Below are positions 10,149 to 19,208 of a DNA stretch of 64,000 bases, piece by piece. The translations under genes and the position numbers were made by a program. The notes below the pieces were generated by a model. That model did no database searches. It saw only the letters and a program-made list of their open reading frames with translations, and was not told the DNA's origin. Numbering within the stretch: position 1 is the stretch's first letter; every line of letters begins with the position of its first letter. Origin of the DNA: Nocardioidaceae bacterium (GTDB taxonomy: Bacteria > Actinomycetota > Actinomycetes > Propionibacteriales > Nocardioidaceae); NCBI GenBank assembly GCA_030655315.1, contig JAURVT010000010.1, positions 1-64,000 on the forward strand. Reading direction: 5' to 3'.

Positions 10149-10172
10149 CGCCGCCCGGCGAGGCGGGCGGCG
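10149..10172. terminator. Hairpin between convergent recD and minus-strand gene
   Basis: A perfect 9-bp stem (CGCCGCCCG / CGGGCGGCG) with a 6-nt GCGAGG loop lies in the 107-bp gap between the ends of recD and the convergent gene at 10218. There is no U-tract, as is common for actinobacterial terminators. A role as bidirectional terminator is inferred from position. Confidence 0.5.
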
Positions 10173-10217
10173 AGGGTCCCCGCGACGGCGACACCGACCG
10201 TGGTGGACGCGTGATGG

Positions 10218-11318
10218 TCAGGACCGCTCCGGGCCCGCCCAGGAGGTGGGGTCGAGGCAGAAGACGAAGCGGCGCCCGGGCCACTCGGTGGCGCACCAGA
10301 TGCGGGTGCCGTCGGCGGTGGTGTCGAGGTCCTCGGGACCGGTGGGCAGGACGCCACGGTGGCGGCGGAAGGCCCCCGGGGCCCCGACCCAGAGGTCGCC
10401 GGGGTTGCCCTCGCCGGTGCTGGCGGTGACGAACCAGCGGCCCTGCGCGACCGCGACGCCCTGCATCCGGGGCGGTTGGTCCTCGTGGAGGGCGAGGGCT
10501 TCGCAGCGGCCGTCGTCGGACACCCGCGGGAGGTGGGTCTGCGGGTCGAGGGGGTACTGCACGAGGCGGGAGGTCTGGCCCTTGCGGCCGTACTCGCCCA
10601 CCACCAGCTGCTCGCCGTCGCCGACCGGGCCGGCGGTGAGGAAGGAGTACCGCAGCGATCGCGCGCCGGACGGCCGGGCCGCCCGGAACGAGTCGCGCTG
10701 GGGGAGCACGTAGGTGTAGCCGAACGCGGTGAAGCCGCCGAGCAGGCGGTGGCCGATCGTCCGGGTCCCGGCGCCGGCCCAGGGCAGCAGCGCGTCGATC
10801 GTGCGCCGAGGGAGGCGGACGACGTCGTCGAGGTCGAACACGCGGACGCCCGCATGGGTGTCGGCCACGTGCAGCAGGCCCCCGTGCACGCTGATGCCGC
10901 CGGCGTGCACCGGCACGCGGCGCAGTCGCAGGCGGCCGAGCCGCGAGGCGGTGTCGACGAGCAGCACGTGGCGGTACCGCGGGCGGGACGGGTCGGTGCG
11001 GTCGACGACCGTGATCCGCGACCCGGGCGTGCGGCCCCAGCGGTCGCGGTGCGCGTACCAGCTGACGAGCAGCACGTCGCGGCCGTCCGCCGTGAGCGGG
11101 ACGGTCACGCCCTGCGGGTACCAGCGCGGGTCGTCACGGTCGGCGTCCTGCCAGGTGAAGCCCTCGACGGGCGCCTCGCCCGGCACCTCGCACGGGACGG
11201 CGTCGCGGTCGAGGTCGTCGAGCACCCCGGCGAGGCCGACGCGACCGAGCCGCCCCAGCAGACGCGACAGCGTCGGCGTGCGGGGCGGCTCGGGCAGCAG
11301 CGCGAAGGCGCTCGTCAC
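10218..11318 (-). CDS. Hypothetical beta-propeller-like protein
   Basis: A 366-residue protein I cannot assign. Repeated short blocks read like propeller blades: HAGGISVHGGLLHVADTHAG, VRVFDLDDVVRL, GVAVAQGRWFVTAS, DLDTTADGTRIWCATEW. Each pairs a His/Gly turn with hydrophobic strands, as in SMP-30 or NHL-type propellers. There is no signal peptide or membrane helix, so a cytoplasmic location is likely. It starts with GTG overlapping the stop of the 74-residue gene upstream by four bases, which places it last in the small-gene group behind the trehalose operon. Function unknown. A carbohydrate or phosphate-ester hydrolase role would be a guess. Confidence 0.75.
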   Translation of the reverse strand: MTSAFALLPEPPRTPTLSRLLGRLGRVGLAGVLDDLDRDAVPCEVPGEAPVEGFTWQDADRDDPRWYPQGVTVPLTADGRDVLLVSWYAHRDRWGRTPGSRITVVDRTDPSRPRYRHVLLVDTASRLGRLRLRRVPVHAGGISVHGGLLHVADTHAGVRVFDLDDVVRLPRRTIDALLPWAGAGTRTIGHRLLGGFTAFGYTYVLPQRDSFRAARPSGARSLRYSFLTAGPVGDGEQLVVGEYGRKGQTSRLVQYPLDPQTHLPRVSDDGRCEALALHEDQPPRMQGVAVAQGRWFVTASTGEGNPGDLWVGAPGAFRRHRGVLPTGPEDLDTTADGTRIWCATEWPGRRFVFCLDPTSWAGPERS

Positions 11319-11539
11319 TCGTCGGGCTCCATCTGCTCCTTCGAGCGCAGCTGCTCCTCGGGCACGAGGGAGCCGTCGGTCATCTGGACCTGCGTCGAGT
11401 CGCCCGCCTCGGCGGCGTTCTCGGTGGTCTCGGGCAGGGAGTCGACGGCCATGGCGCGCTGGATGTCGGCCTCGGTGACGCCGCGGTCCTCGGTGGCGCG
11501 GTCCTCGGTGGCGCCGTCCTCGGGGGTGCTCTCGCTCAT
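11315..11539 (-). CDS. Small acidic hypothetical protein (74 aa)
   Basis: A 74-residue acidic, hydrophilic protein rich in Glu, Asp and Thr, with an N-terminal near-repeat (GATEDRATEDRGVTE) and no hydrophobic segment. It is probably soluble and partly disordered. The ATG at 11539 is preceded by a GAGAGGA ribosome site, while the longer frame upstream has no such signal and unlike composition. It overlaps the next gene by four bases (GTGA) and follows the 56-residue gene by 37 bp. No family recognised. Confidence 0.7.
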   Translation of the reverse strand: MSESTPEDGATEDRATEDRGVTEADIQRAMAVDSLPETTENAAEAGDSTQVQMTDGSLVPEEQLRSKEQMEPDE

Positions 11540-11576
11540 GCTGTGGTCCTCTCGTGCGTGCGGCTGGTGTCGGTGG

Positions 11577-11747
11577 TCAGGAGGGGTCCTGGGTCTGCGC
11601 GCCGGATGGCTCCTGCGGCGTGGTGCCGGGGCCGGTCGCCGGGGTGCCGGGCTTCTGCACGTCGTCCACCGGGGCGCCGTCGGACGGGGCACCCTGCCCC
11701 CCGAGGTCGTCGTCGGAGTCGTCGGGCTGCTGCGGGGTCTCGGTCAT
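11577..11747 (-). CDS. Small proline/aspartate-rich hypothetical protein (56 aa)
   Basis: A 56-residue protein beginning MTETPQQPDDSDDDLGG and rich in Pro, Asp, Gly, Gln and Thr, surely disordered. It shares the low-complexity acidic style of the 74-residue neighbour. It lies 37 bp after the treZ stop. TACGGT (11755-11760) stands 7 nt before the ATG, so a leaderless start is possible besides co-transcription with treZ. No homologue recognised. I am fairly sure it is coding from composition and spacing, less sure of function. Confidence 0.55.
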   Translation of the reverse strand: MTETPQQPDDSDDDLGGQGAPSDGAPVDDVQKPGTPATGPGTTPQEPSGAQTQDPS

Positions 11748-11784
11748 GCCCCCGACCGTAGCGACCGCGGGTGCGGGCCACCGA

Positions 11785-13551
11785 TCAGTCGACCGGGGCG
11801 AGCACCACGGCCGACTCGGGCGGCAGGGTGAGCATCGCGCCGTCCCACTGCGTGGCGTCGGCGTCCCAGGCGAGGACGACGACCCGCTCGCGGTCGTCGG
11901 GCTCGCGACCCTCGGGCGCGCCGACGGGCAGCTCGGCGGACACCTGCCCGAGGTTGACCGCCACGACGGCGTCGCCCCGGTGCACCACCACGGTGCGGGC
12001 CTGCTCGTCGTGCTGGACGACGACGCGGTCCAGCCGCGGGTCGCCGAGGTCGGGGCTGCGTCGGCGCAGGGCGATCAGCTCGGTGTAGAAGGCCAGCACC
12101 GCCGCGTGCGGCTCGCCGGTCACCTCGTCCCAGTCCAGCCGGGAGTCGATCACGGTCTGCTCGGACTGCGGGTCGGGCACGTCGTCCTCGTCCCACCCGT
12201 GCGACGCGAACTCGCCGCGCCGGCCCTTGCGGACCGCCTCGGCGATCTCGGGGTCGGTGTGGTCGGTGAAGTACTGCCACGGGGTCGAGGCGCCCCACTC
12301 CTCGCCCATGAAGAGCATCGGCGTGGTGGCGGCGGTGAGGAGCAGGGTGGCGCCACAGGCCAGCAGGCCCGGCGACAGCGTGGCCGAGATGCGGTCACCG
12401 GTGGCCCGGTTGCCGACCTGGTCGTGGGTCTGCAGCGACGCCACGAACCGTGAGCCGGGGATCAGGGCGCGGTCGACGGGGCGCCCGTGCGTGCGGCGGC
12501 GGAACGTCGAGTAGGTGCCGTCGTGCAGGAACACCGACTCGAGGGTCTTGGTCAGGACGCCGGGCTCGGCGAAGTCGGCGTAGTAGCCCTGCGTCTCGCC
12601 CGTCAGCGCGACGTGCAGGGCGTGGTGCACGTCGTCGGCCCACTGCGCGTCCAGACCCATGCCGCCGCCCTCGCGGGGCGTGACGGTGAGCGGGTCGTTG
12701 CGGTCGGACTCGGCGATCAGCGACAGCGGGCGGCCGAGCCGCGCCGAGAGCGCGCCCACCCGGGAGCCCAGCTCCTCGAGCATCGGGATCGCCCGCTGGT
12801 CGAACAGGGCGTGGACCGCGTCGAGCCGCAGCCCGTCGACGTGGAAGTCCTTGAGCCACATCAGGGCGTTCTCGATGACGAACCGGCGCACCTCGTCGCT
12901 GTCCTCGCCGTCGAGGTTCAGCGCCTGGCCCCAGGGGGTGCCGTAGGCGTCGGTGAAGTACGGGCCCAGCTCGTGCAGGCGGTTGCCGCTCGGGCCGAGG
13001 TGGTTGTAGACCACGTCGAGCACGACGCCGAGGCCGTGCGCGTGGCACGCGTCGACGAAGCGGCAGAAGGCCTCGGGGCCGCCGTAGGGCTCGTGCACCG
13101 CGTACAGGCCGACGCCGTCGTAGCCCCAGCCGTGACGGCCCGGGAAGGTGGCGACGGGCATCACCTCGACGAGGTCGACGCCGAGCGCGACGAGGTGGTC
13201 GAGCCGCTCGATCGCCGCGTCCAGGGTGCCGGCGGAGGTGAAGGTGCCGACGTGCATCTCGTAGACGACCGACCCCGGCAGCGGGACGCCGCGCCAGTGG
13301 TGGTCCTGCCAGTCGTAGGCGGCGAGGTCGACCACCTCGGCGCGGCCGTCCGGTCCGTCGGGCAGACGGCGGGCGCGGGGGTCGGCGAGCTCGTCGCCGC
13401 CGTCGATGGCGAACGCGTAGCGGGTGCCGGCGCCTCCCTCGTGCTCGGCGCACCACCAGCCGTCGTCGGCACGCTCCATCGGCACGACGTCGTCACCGAC
13501 GTGCAGCGTGGCCGACTCCTGCGCGAGCGGTGCCCAGACCTCGAACTTCAC
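11785..13551 (-). CDS. treZ: Malto-oligosyltrehalose trehalohydrolase TreZ
   Basis: A 588-residue GH13 enzyme that cleaves trehalose from maltooligosyl-trehalose, the last step of the TreYZ route from glycogen or maltodextrin. It has an N-terminal CBM48/E-set domain (MKFEVWAPLAQ...), then the GH13 barrel with the VVYEMHVGTFT entry motif, VVLDVVYNHLG (region I), GLRLDAVHAL (region II, catalytic Asp) and LIAESDRNDP (region III, catalytic Glu), ending with a beta domain. Length is typical. It starts with GTG overlapping the treY stop by four bases and is third in the treX-treY-treZ operon. Confidence 0.95.
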   Translation of the reverse strand: MKFEVWAPLAQESATLHVGDDVVPMERADDGWWCAEHEGGAGTRYAFAIDGGDELADPRARRLPDGPDGRAEVVDLAAYDWQDHHWRGVPLPGSVVYEMHVGTFTSAGTLDAAIERLDHLVALGVDLVEVMPVATFPGRHGWGYDGVGLYAVHEPYGGPEAFCRFVDACHAHGLGVVLDVVYNHLGPSGNRLHELGPYFTDAYGTPWGQALNLDGEDSDEVRRFVIENALMWLKDFHVDGLRLDAVHALFDQRAIPMLEELGSRVGALSARLGRPLSLIAESDRNDPLTVTPREGGGMGLDAQWADDVHHALHVALTGETQGYYADFAEPGVLTKTLESVFLHDGTYSTFRRRTHGRPVDRALIPGSRFVASLQTHDQVGNRATGDRISATLSPGLLACGATLLLTAATTPMLFMGEEWGASTPWQYFTDHTDPEIAEAVRKGRRGEFASHGWDEDDVPDPQSEQTVIDSRLDWDEVTGEPHAAVLAFYTELIALRRRSPDLGDPRLDRVVVQHDEQARTVVVHRGDAVVAVNLGQVSAELPVGAPEGREPDDRERVVVLAWDADATQWDGAMLTLPPESAVVLAPVD

Positions 13552-15935
13552 GAGTCCTCCCGGACCAGCAGGGCCACGGGCCGCGAGGCCAGCAACCGTT
13601 GGCAGGCGAGCGAGCCGCCGTCATAGGTACCGCCGCCGAGCAGGTCCACCCAGGTGCCCTCGGGCAGCGCGAGGGCCGAGTCGCCCCAGCCGTCGCGGCG
13701 CAGCGTCCAGGCCCAGCGGGTCGCGACCACGGCGACCTGCTCGTCGCGGACGAAGCCCACGGCGTGCGGGGAGCCGGTGTCGAGCGCCCGGTAGGTGGCG
13801 TCGGCCCCGAACGACCGCGGGCGGTCGCGACGCAGCCGGAGCGCCTGGGCGGTGAGCCAGGTCTTCTCCTCGTCCAGCCCGACGGCGGTCTCGCCGGCGT
13901 CGAGCCGCCGCAGCCGCTCGCGACGCAGGTCGTAGTCGACCGGACGACGGTTGTCGGGGTCGACGAGCGCGAGCTCGACGGCCTCGGTGCCCTGGTAGAC
14001 GTCGGGCACCCCGGGCAGCGTCAGCTGCAGGAGCTTGGCGGCGAGCGTGGTGGCGCGGACGCCCTCGGCGAGCTCGTCGATCCACAGACCGATGCTCGCG
14101 CCGATCCCGTCGGTGCCGGCGAGCAGGGCGCCCAACTCACGGACGCGCGCCTCATAGGCCTCGTCGCCGTCGACCCACGCACTGTGCTGCTTGGCCTCGC
14201 GGACCGCCTTGTCGAGGTAGCCGTCGAGCCGCTCGGCCGAGACCGGCCAGACCGCGACGACCGTCTGCATCACGAGGTAGGCGGTGGGCTCGTCGACGTC
14301 GAGCCGGACCGCCTCGTCGCGGACCGACGCCCAGAGCGTGCGCCAGCCGTCGACGTCCTCGGCCGCGGCCAGGAGCCGGGCGCGGGAGTCCTCGCTGCGC
14401 TTGGTGTCGTGCGTCGACAGGGTAGTCATGCCCGACGGGTGGGTCGCCAGCTGACGACCGGCCCAGGTGTGCAGCGCGCGCGGGTCGGGGTCGTCGAGGG
14501 CCAGCGGGTCGCCGCCGACCTCGTTGAGCGCGACGAGGCGGTGCCATCGGTAGAAGGTGGTGTCCTCCACCCCCTTGGCCATGGCGGGTCCGCAGACCTG
14601 GCCGAACCGGACGACGAGGTCGCGGGTGTCGGGGTCGGTGGACGTGGAGTCGAGCAGCAGGGTCGCGAGGACGTCGAGCGTGTCGGTCAGGTCCGGCTGC
14701 TCCGCCGAGGCGAGCTCGCGCATGCGGGCGACGCGTCCGCGGGCGAGGTCGTCGGCGGGCTCGTCGAGCCGCAGGTACGCGCGGTAGACCTCGGTCTGCA
14801 CCAGCAGCGCGCGCAGGGCGGCGTCGACGTCGGCGGCCTCCAGCGGGGTGCCGGCCGCCACCGACGCCGCGACCGCGCGCCGCGTGAGCCGCTTGACCTC
14901 GGGCTGCAGCAGGTCGTCGAGGACCAGGGCCTTGGACGCGTGCTCGACCTCGTGCAGGTCGGCCTCCGCGCCCTCGAGGCCACGCCAGAGCTCGTCCAGC
15001 TCGGCGCCCGTGGGCGGCGAGAGGACGGTCTGCACGACCTTGGTGGCGTCGTACCCCGTGGTGCCGGCCACGGGCCACGACGCGGGCAGCGGCTCGTCGC
15101 CCTCGAGGATCTTCTCGACGACCACCCAGGCGCCGCCGGACTGCTCGTGCAGCCGCTCGGCGTAGCCCTGGGGGTCGGCGAGGCCGTCCGGGTGGTCGAT
15201 GCGGAACCCGTCGACCACGCCGCGGCGGTGCAGGTCGAGCAGCAGCGCGTGGGTGTCGTCGAAGACATCGTCGAGCTCGACGCGGACGGCGACGAGCGTG
15301 TCGACGTCGAAGAACCGGCGGTAGCCGAGCACGTCGGCCTTCTGGCGCCAGCCGGCGAGCAGGTAGTGCTGGCGGTCGAGGACCTCGGCGACGGTGCCCT
15401 GGCCGGTGCCCGGGGCGACCGGGAAGACCTGCTCGTAGTGCCGGACGACGGGCTCGCCGTCGTGCTCGCCGAGCTCGAGGTGCCCGTCGGCGAGCGTCTG
15501 CTCGAGCGGGTCGCCGAGCACGGGCAGGCCGATCCGGCCGTCGCAGAGGTCCCAGTCGACGTCGAACCAGTGCGCCGTCGGCGACTCCCGCCCGAGCCGG
15601 AGGGTCTGCCACAGCGGCGCGTTGAGGTGCAGCGGGGTGGGCAGCGCCATGTGGTTGGGGACGACGTCGACCACGACCCCGAGGCCGTGCTCGTGGGCCC
15701 GGTCGGCCAGGGCGACCAGGGCGTCCTCGCCGCCGAGGTCGGCCGAGATCCGCGTGTGGTCCACCACGTCGTAGCCGTGCATCGAGCCGGGTGCGGCCTG
15801 CAGCACGGGGGAGAGGTAGACGTGCGAGACACCGAGGTCGGCCAGGTACGGCACCACGGCGGTGGCGGCGGCGAGGTCGAAGTCGGCGTGCAGCTGCAGC
15901 CGGTAGGTGCCGGTGACCGGGCGAGGCTCAGCCAC
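13548..15935 (-). CDS. treY: Maltooligosyl trehalose synthase TreY
   Basis: A 795-residue GH13 family 26 enzyme that isomerises the reducing-end alpha-1,4 bond of a maltodextrin to alpha,alpha-1,1, making maltooligosyl-trehalose. Typical TreY features: PRPVTGTYRLQLHADFDL at the N-terminus, DLGVSHVYLSPVLQAAPGSMHGYDV, VVDVVPNHMA (region I), GFRIDHPDGLADP (region II) and TTLSTHDTKRSEDSRARL further down. Starts with GTG, overlapping treX by eight bases and treZ by four, so the three are translationally coupled. Confidence 0.95.
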   Translation of the reverse strand: MAEPRPVTGTYRLQLHADFDLAAATAVVPYLADLGVSHVYLSPVLQAAPGSMHGYDVVDHTRISADLGGEDALVALADRAHEHGLGVVVDVVPNHMALPTPLHLNAPLWQTLRLGRESPTAHWFDVDWDLCDGRIGLPVLGDPLEQTLADGHLELGEHDGEPVVRHYEQVFPVAPGTGQGTVAEVLDRQHYLLAGWRQKADVLGYRRFFDVDTLVAVRVELDDVFDDTHALLLDLHRRGVVDGFRIDHPDGLADPQGYAERLHEQSGGAWVVVEKILEGDEPLPASWPVAGTTGYDATKVVQTVLSPPTGAELDELWRGLEGAEADLHEVEHASKALVLDDLLQPEVKRLTRRAVAASVAAGTPLEAADVDAALRALLVQTEVYRAYLRLDEPADDLARGRVARMRELASAEQPDLTDTLDVLATLLLDSTSTDPDTRDLVVRFGQVCGPAMAKGVEDTTFYRWHRLVALNEVGGDPLALDDPDPRALHTWAGRQLATHPSGMTTLSTHDTKRSEDSRARLLAAAEDVDGWRTLWASVRDEAVRLDVDEPTAYLVMQTVVAVWPVSAERLDGYLDKAVREAKQHSAWVDGDEAYEARVRELGALLAGTDGIGASIGLWIDELAEGVRATTLAAKLLQLTLPGVPDVYQGTEAVELALVDPDNRRPVDYDLRRERLRRLDAGETAVGLDEEKTWLTAQALRLRRDRPRSFGADATYRALDTGSPHAVGFVRDEQVAVVATRWAWTLRRDGWGDSALALPEGTWVDLLGGGTYDGGSLACQRLLASRPVALLVREDS

Positions 15936-18024
15936 GGCGGAGCACCACGAACGAGCGGGCGACGACGGGCCAGGCCGTGAGCGCGGCGACGGTGTCGGCG
16001 CTCTCGTCGACGGTGGGGTCAGCGGTGTCGAGCACGGGTTGCCAGACCTTTCCGAACAGGCCGTCCGGCAACGTCATGTCGACGTCGGCGTGGCCGGGGT
16101 TGAGGAGGAGGAGGAACGAGTCGTCGGTGATGTCCTCGCCGCGCAGCCCGGGCTCGGAGATGCCCTCGCCGTCCAGGAAGACCCCGAGGGCCTGGACCGA
16201 GTCGGTGCTCCAGTCCTTGCTCTGCATGACCTCGCCGGCGGCGTTCAGCCAGGCGATGTCGGCCACGCCGTTCTCGCCCTCCTCGCCGGTGAAGAACCGG
16301 CGGCGCTGGAACACCGGGTGCGCGGCGCGGAGCGTCATCAGCCGACGGACGAACGCCAGCAGCTCGACGTCCTGGTCGGCCCAGTCGATCCACGAGGTCT
16401 CGTTGTCCTGGCAGTAGACGTTGTTGTTGCCGCCCTGCGTCCGGCCCAGCTCGTCGCCGTGCAGGATCATCGGGACACCCTGGCTGAGCAGCAGCGTCGC
16501 GAAGAAGTTGCGCTGCTGGCGCGCCCGCAGCGCGAGCACGGCCGGGTCGTCGGTCTCGCCCTCGGCGCCGCTGTTCCACGACCGGTTGTGGCTCTCGCCG
16601 TCGCGGCCGTCCTCGCCGTTGGCCGCGTTGCGCTTGTCGTTGTAGGAGACGAGGTCGCGCAGCGTGAAGCCGTCGTGCGCGGTGACGAAGTTGATCGACG
16701 CGTACGGCGCGCGCCCGTCGCTCTCGTACAGGTCGCTCGAGCCCGACAGCCGGGCCGCGAACTCGCCGAGCGACGCGGGCTCGCCGCGCCAGTAGTCGCG
16801 GACGGTGTCGCGGTACTGCCCGTTCCACTCGGTCCAGCGGGGCGGGAAGTTGCCCACCTGGTAGCCACCGGGCCCGACGTCCCACGGCTCGGCGATCAGC
16901 TTGACCTGCGAGACGACGGGGTCCTGCTGGACGAGGTCGAAGAAGGCGCTCAGCCGGTCCACCTCGTGGAACTGGCGGGCCAGGCTCGCCGCGAGGTCGA
17001 AGCGGAACCCGTCGACGTGCATCTCGGTGACCCAGTAGCGCAGCGAGTCCATGATCAGCTGCAGCACGTGCGGGTTGCGCATCAGCAGGGTGTTGCCGGT
17101 GCCGGTGGTGTCGTAGTAGTGCGCGCAGTCGTCGTCGACGAGCCGGTAGTACGACGCGTTGTCGATGCCGCGGAAGCCGAGCGTCGGCCCGAGGTGGTTG
17201 CCCTCCGCGGTGTGGTTGTAGACGACGTCGAGGATGACCTCGATGCCGGCGCGGTGCAGCTCGCGCACCATCGCCTTGAACTCGAGCACCTGCTGCCCGC
17301 GCTGGCCCGACGAGCTGTACACGTTGTGGGGCGCGAGGAAGCCGATGGTGTTGTAGCCCCAGTAGTTGCTGAGGCCCTTCTCCATCAGGGTCGAGTCGTT
17401 GACGAACTGGTGCACGGGCATCAGCTCGAGCGCCGTGACGCCGAGGCTGGTCAGGTGCTCGATGACCGCCGGGTGCGCGATCCCCGCGTACGTGCCGCGG
17501 ATCTCCTCGGGCACCCCGGGGTGCGTCATCGTCATGCCCCGGACGTGGGCCTCGTAGACCACCGTCTCGTGGTACGGCGTGCGCGGCGGACGGTCGTCCT
17601 GCCAGTCGAAGAACGGGTTGACGACGACCGATCGCATGGTGTGCGGCGCGGAGTCCTCGGTGTTGCGCTGGGTGCGGTCCGCGAAGTCGTAGGAGAAGCA
17701 CGCCGGCGCCCAGTCGATCGCGCCGTCCAGGGCCTTGGCGTACGGGTCGATGAGCAGCTTGCTCGGGTCGCAGCGGATGCCCTCGGCCGGCGCGTAGCGA
17801 CCGTGCACCCGGTACCCGTACCGCTGTCCCGGGCCGACGCGCGGCAGGTAGACGTGCCACACGAGCGCGTCGCGCTCGGTCATCCGCACGCGCTCCTCGA
17901 CGCCGTCGCTGCCGAAGAGGCACAGCTCGACGCCCTCGGCCACCTCGGAGAACAGGGCGAAGTTGGTGCCTGCGCCGTCGTACGTCGCGCCCAGGGGGTA
18001 CGGGGTACCTGGCCAGACCTCCAT
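15928..18024 (-). CDS. treX: Glycogen debranching enzyme TreX/GlgX
   Basis: A 698-residue GH13 isoamylase-type debranching enzyme that removes alpha-1,6 branches from glycogen and feeds linear chains to TreY. N-terminal CBM48 (PGTPYPLGATYDGAGTNFAL), then ELMPVHQF, VILDVVYNHTAEGN (region I), GFRFDLAASLAR (region II), LIAEPWDVGPGGYQ (region III) and the GlgX-type block NFVTAHDGFTLRDLVSYN. The ATG at 18024 has a strong AGAGGAG site seven bases upstream. The frame stays open upstream but that part lacks family character. A TACGAT -10-like box on the minus strand (18087-18082) could drive the operon. Confidence 0.95.
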   Translation of the reverse strand: MEVWPGTPYPLGATYDGAGTNFALFSEVAEGVELCLFGSDGVEERVRMTERDALVWHVYLPRVGPGQRYGYRVHGRYAPAEGIRCDPSKLLIDPYAKALDGAIDWAPACFSYDFADRTQRNTEDSAPHTMRSVVVNPFFDWQDDRPPRTPYHETVVYEAHVRGMTMTHPGVPEEIRGTYAGIAHPAVIEHLTSLGVTALELMPVHQFVNDSTLMEKGLSNYWGYNTIGFLAPHNVYSSSGQRGQQVLEFKAMVRELHRAGIEVILDVVYNHTAEGNHLGPTLGFRGIDNASYYRLVDDDCAHYYDTTGTGNTLLMRNPHVLQLIMDSLRYWVTEMHVDGFRFDLAASLARQFHEVDRLSAFFDLVQQDPVVSQVKLIAEPWDVGPGGYQVGNFPPRWTEWNGQYRDTVRDYWRGEPASLGEFAARLSGSSDLYESDGRAPYASINFVTAHDGFTLRDLVSYNDKRNAANGEDGRDGESHNRSWNSGAEGETDDPAVLALRARQQRNFFATLLLSQGVPMILHGDELGRTQGGNNNVYCQDNETSWIDWADQDVELLAFVRRLMTLRAAHPVFQRRRFFTGEEGENGVADIAWLNAAGEVMQSKDWSTDSVQALGVFLDGEGISEPGLRGEDITDDSFLLLLNPGHADVDMTLPDGLFGKVWQPVLDTADPTVDESADTVAALTAWPVVARSFVVLRRG

Positions 18025-18171
18025 CGTGCTCCTCTGCGATCGGTGTGCGCGCGGTGGTCCTCGGGTGGACTGCTGTGCCACATCGTAGGAGGGGGCGCGA
18101 CCCGCCAGCACCTCGGACGCAGGTGGGCTGCGTCGCACGAGGGCCGCAGGGCGGGGACGGCGCGCGCTGTG

Positions 18172-18177
18172 TACGAT
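18172..18177 (+). promoter_or_regulatory. -10-like box, leaderless start of the LLM gene
   Basis: TACGAT, preceded by TGTG as in an extended -10, lies eight bases before the ATG at 18186. No ribosome site is present, so transcription probably begins at or very near the start codon. Confidence 0.5.
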
Positions 18178-18185
18178 CACGCGCC

Positions 18186-19154
18186 ATGACGGCGGACCCG
18201 CCCCCGGGCGCACGCGAGCGCGCGGTCGGGGTGGTGCTCCCACGCGACGTCCGAGCCGCCGACCTGGTCGACCTCGCCCGGCGCGTCGAGGCGCTCGGCT
18301 TCGACGAGCTCTGGGTGGTGGAGGACGCCGGGTTCCGCGGCGGCGTGGCGCAGGCGGGCGTCGTGCTGGCCTCGACGTCCCGGCTCCGCGTCGGGCTCGG
18401 CATCCTCCCCGCGGCGGCGCGCAACCCGGCCTTCACCGCGATGGAGGTGGCGACCCTGGCCGAGCTGTTCCCCGGCCGGCTCGACGTCGGCCTCGGCCAC
18501 GGCATGCCCGCCTGGATGCGTCAGGTCGGGGCGTCGACGCCTCGACCGCTGCGGCTCCTGGAGGAGCACCTGTCGGCCGTCCGCACCCTCCTCCACGGGA
18601 GGCGCGTGGACGTCGACGGCGACCACGTGAGCCTCGACGGGTTCGCGCTCGAGACGCCGCCCGCCGTCGTGCCCCGGGTCCTGGCCGGGGTGCGCGGACC
18701 GCGGTCGCTCGCGATGTCCGGCCGGGTCGCCGACGGCACCGTCCTGGCCGAGCCCGCCAGTCCCGAGTACCTGCGGGCGGCGCTCGGCTCCATCGCCGCG
18801 ACGGGTGGGCACCGCGTCGTCGCCTACTCCCTGGCCTCGGTCGACGACGACCCGGAGGTGGCCCGTGCGGCGGTGCGTCCGGCGCTGGCCGTCGTGGGGG
18901 AGCCCGACTGGGCGCCGCACGTCGCCCCGCTGCCCTTCGTCGACGACCTCCGTGCGCTGCGCGCCACGGCCGGCGGCGACTTCGCGGCCCGGATGCCCTC
19001 CGAGTGGATCGACCACCTGTCGGTCGTCGGGACGCCCGACCGGGCCCGGGCGGCGATCGCGAGGCTGCACGACTCCGGCGCGACGAGCGTGGTGCTCGTC
19101 CCCGTGGGCGACGACCCGGTGGCGGCGGTGAGCCGTCTCGCCGGGGCCCTCTGA
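18186..19154 (+). CDS. LLM class (F420-type) flavin-dependent oxidoreductase
   Basis: A 322-residue luciferase-like monooxygenase. Such actinobacterial proteins usually use coenzyme F420 or FMN to oxidise or reduce small molecules. It starts with a TIM-barrel strand (AVGVVLPRDVRAADLVDLARRVEALGFDELWVVED), then the conserved RLRVGLGILPAAARNP and LFPGRLDVGLGHGMPAWMRQVG blocks, and near the C-terminus VVGTPDRARAAI, typical of the family. Substrate unknown. It is divergent from treX, and the ATG is taken because a -10-like box lies eight bases upstream and no Shine-Dalgarno is seen. Confidence 0.85.
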   Translation: MTADPPPGARERAVGVVLPRDVRAADLVDLARRVEALGFDELWVVEDAGFRGGVAQAGVVLASTSRLRVGLGILPAAARNPAFTAMEVATLAELFPGRLDVGLGHGMPAWMRQVGASTPRPLRLLEEHLSAVRTLLHGRRVDVDGDHVSLDGFALETPPAVVPRVLAGVRGPRSLAMSGRVADGTVLAEPASPEYLRAALGSIAATGGHRVVAYSLASVDDDPEVARAAVRPALAVVGEPDWAPHVAPLPFVDDLRALRATAGGDFAARMPSEWIDHLSVVGTPDRARAAIARLHDSGATSVVLVPVGDDPVAAVSRLAGAL

Positions 19155-19208
19155 GCCGGTCGCGGCACTCGCGGAGCGGTGTTCACCTGCATCTGCCAGG
19201 GTCGCGGG

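Noticed and set aside
15907-18189. Long plus-strand frame across the treX gene
   Set aside because: Shadow of a well-supported GH13 debranching enzyme; no recognisable domain.
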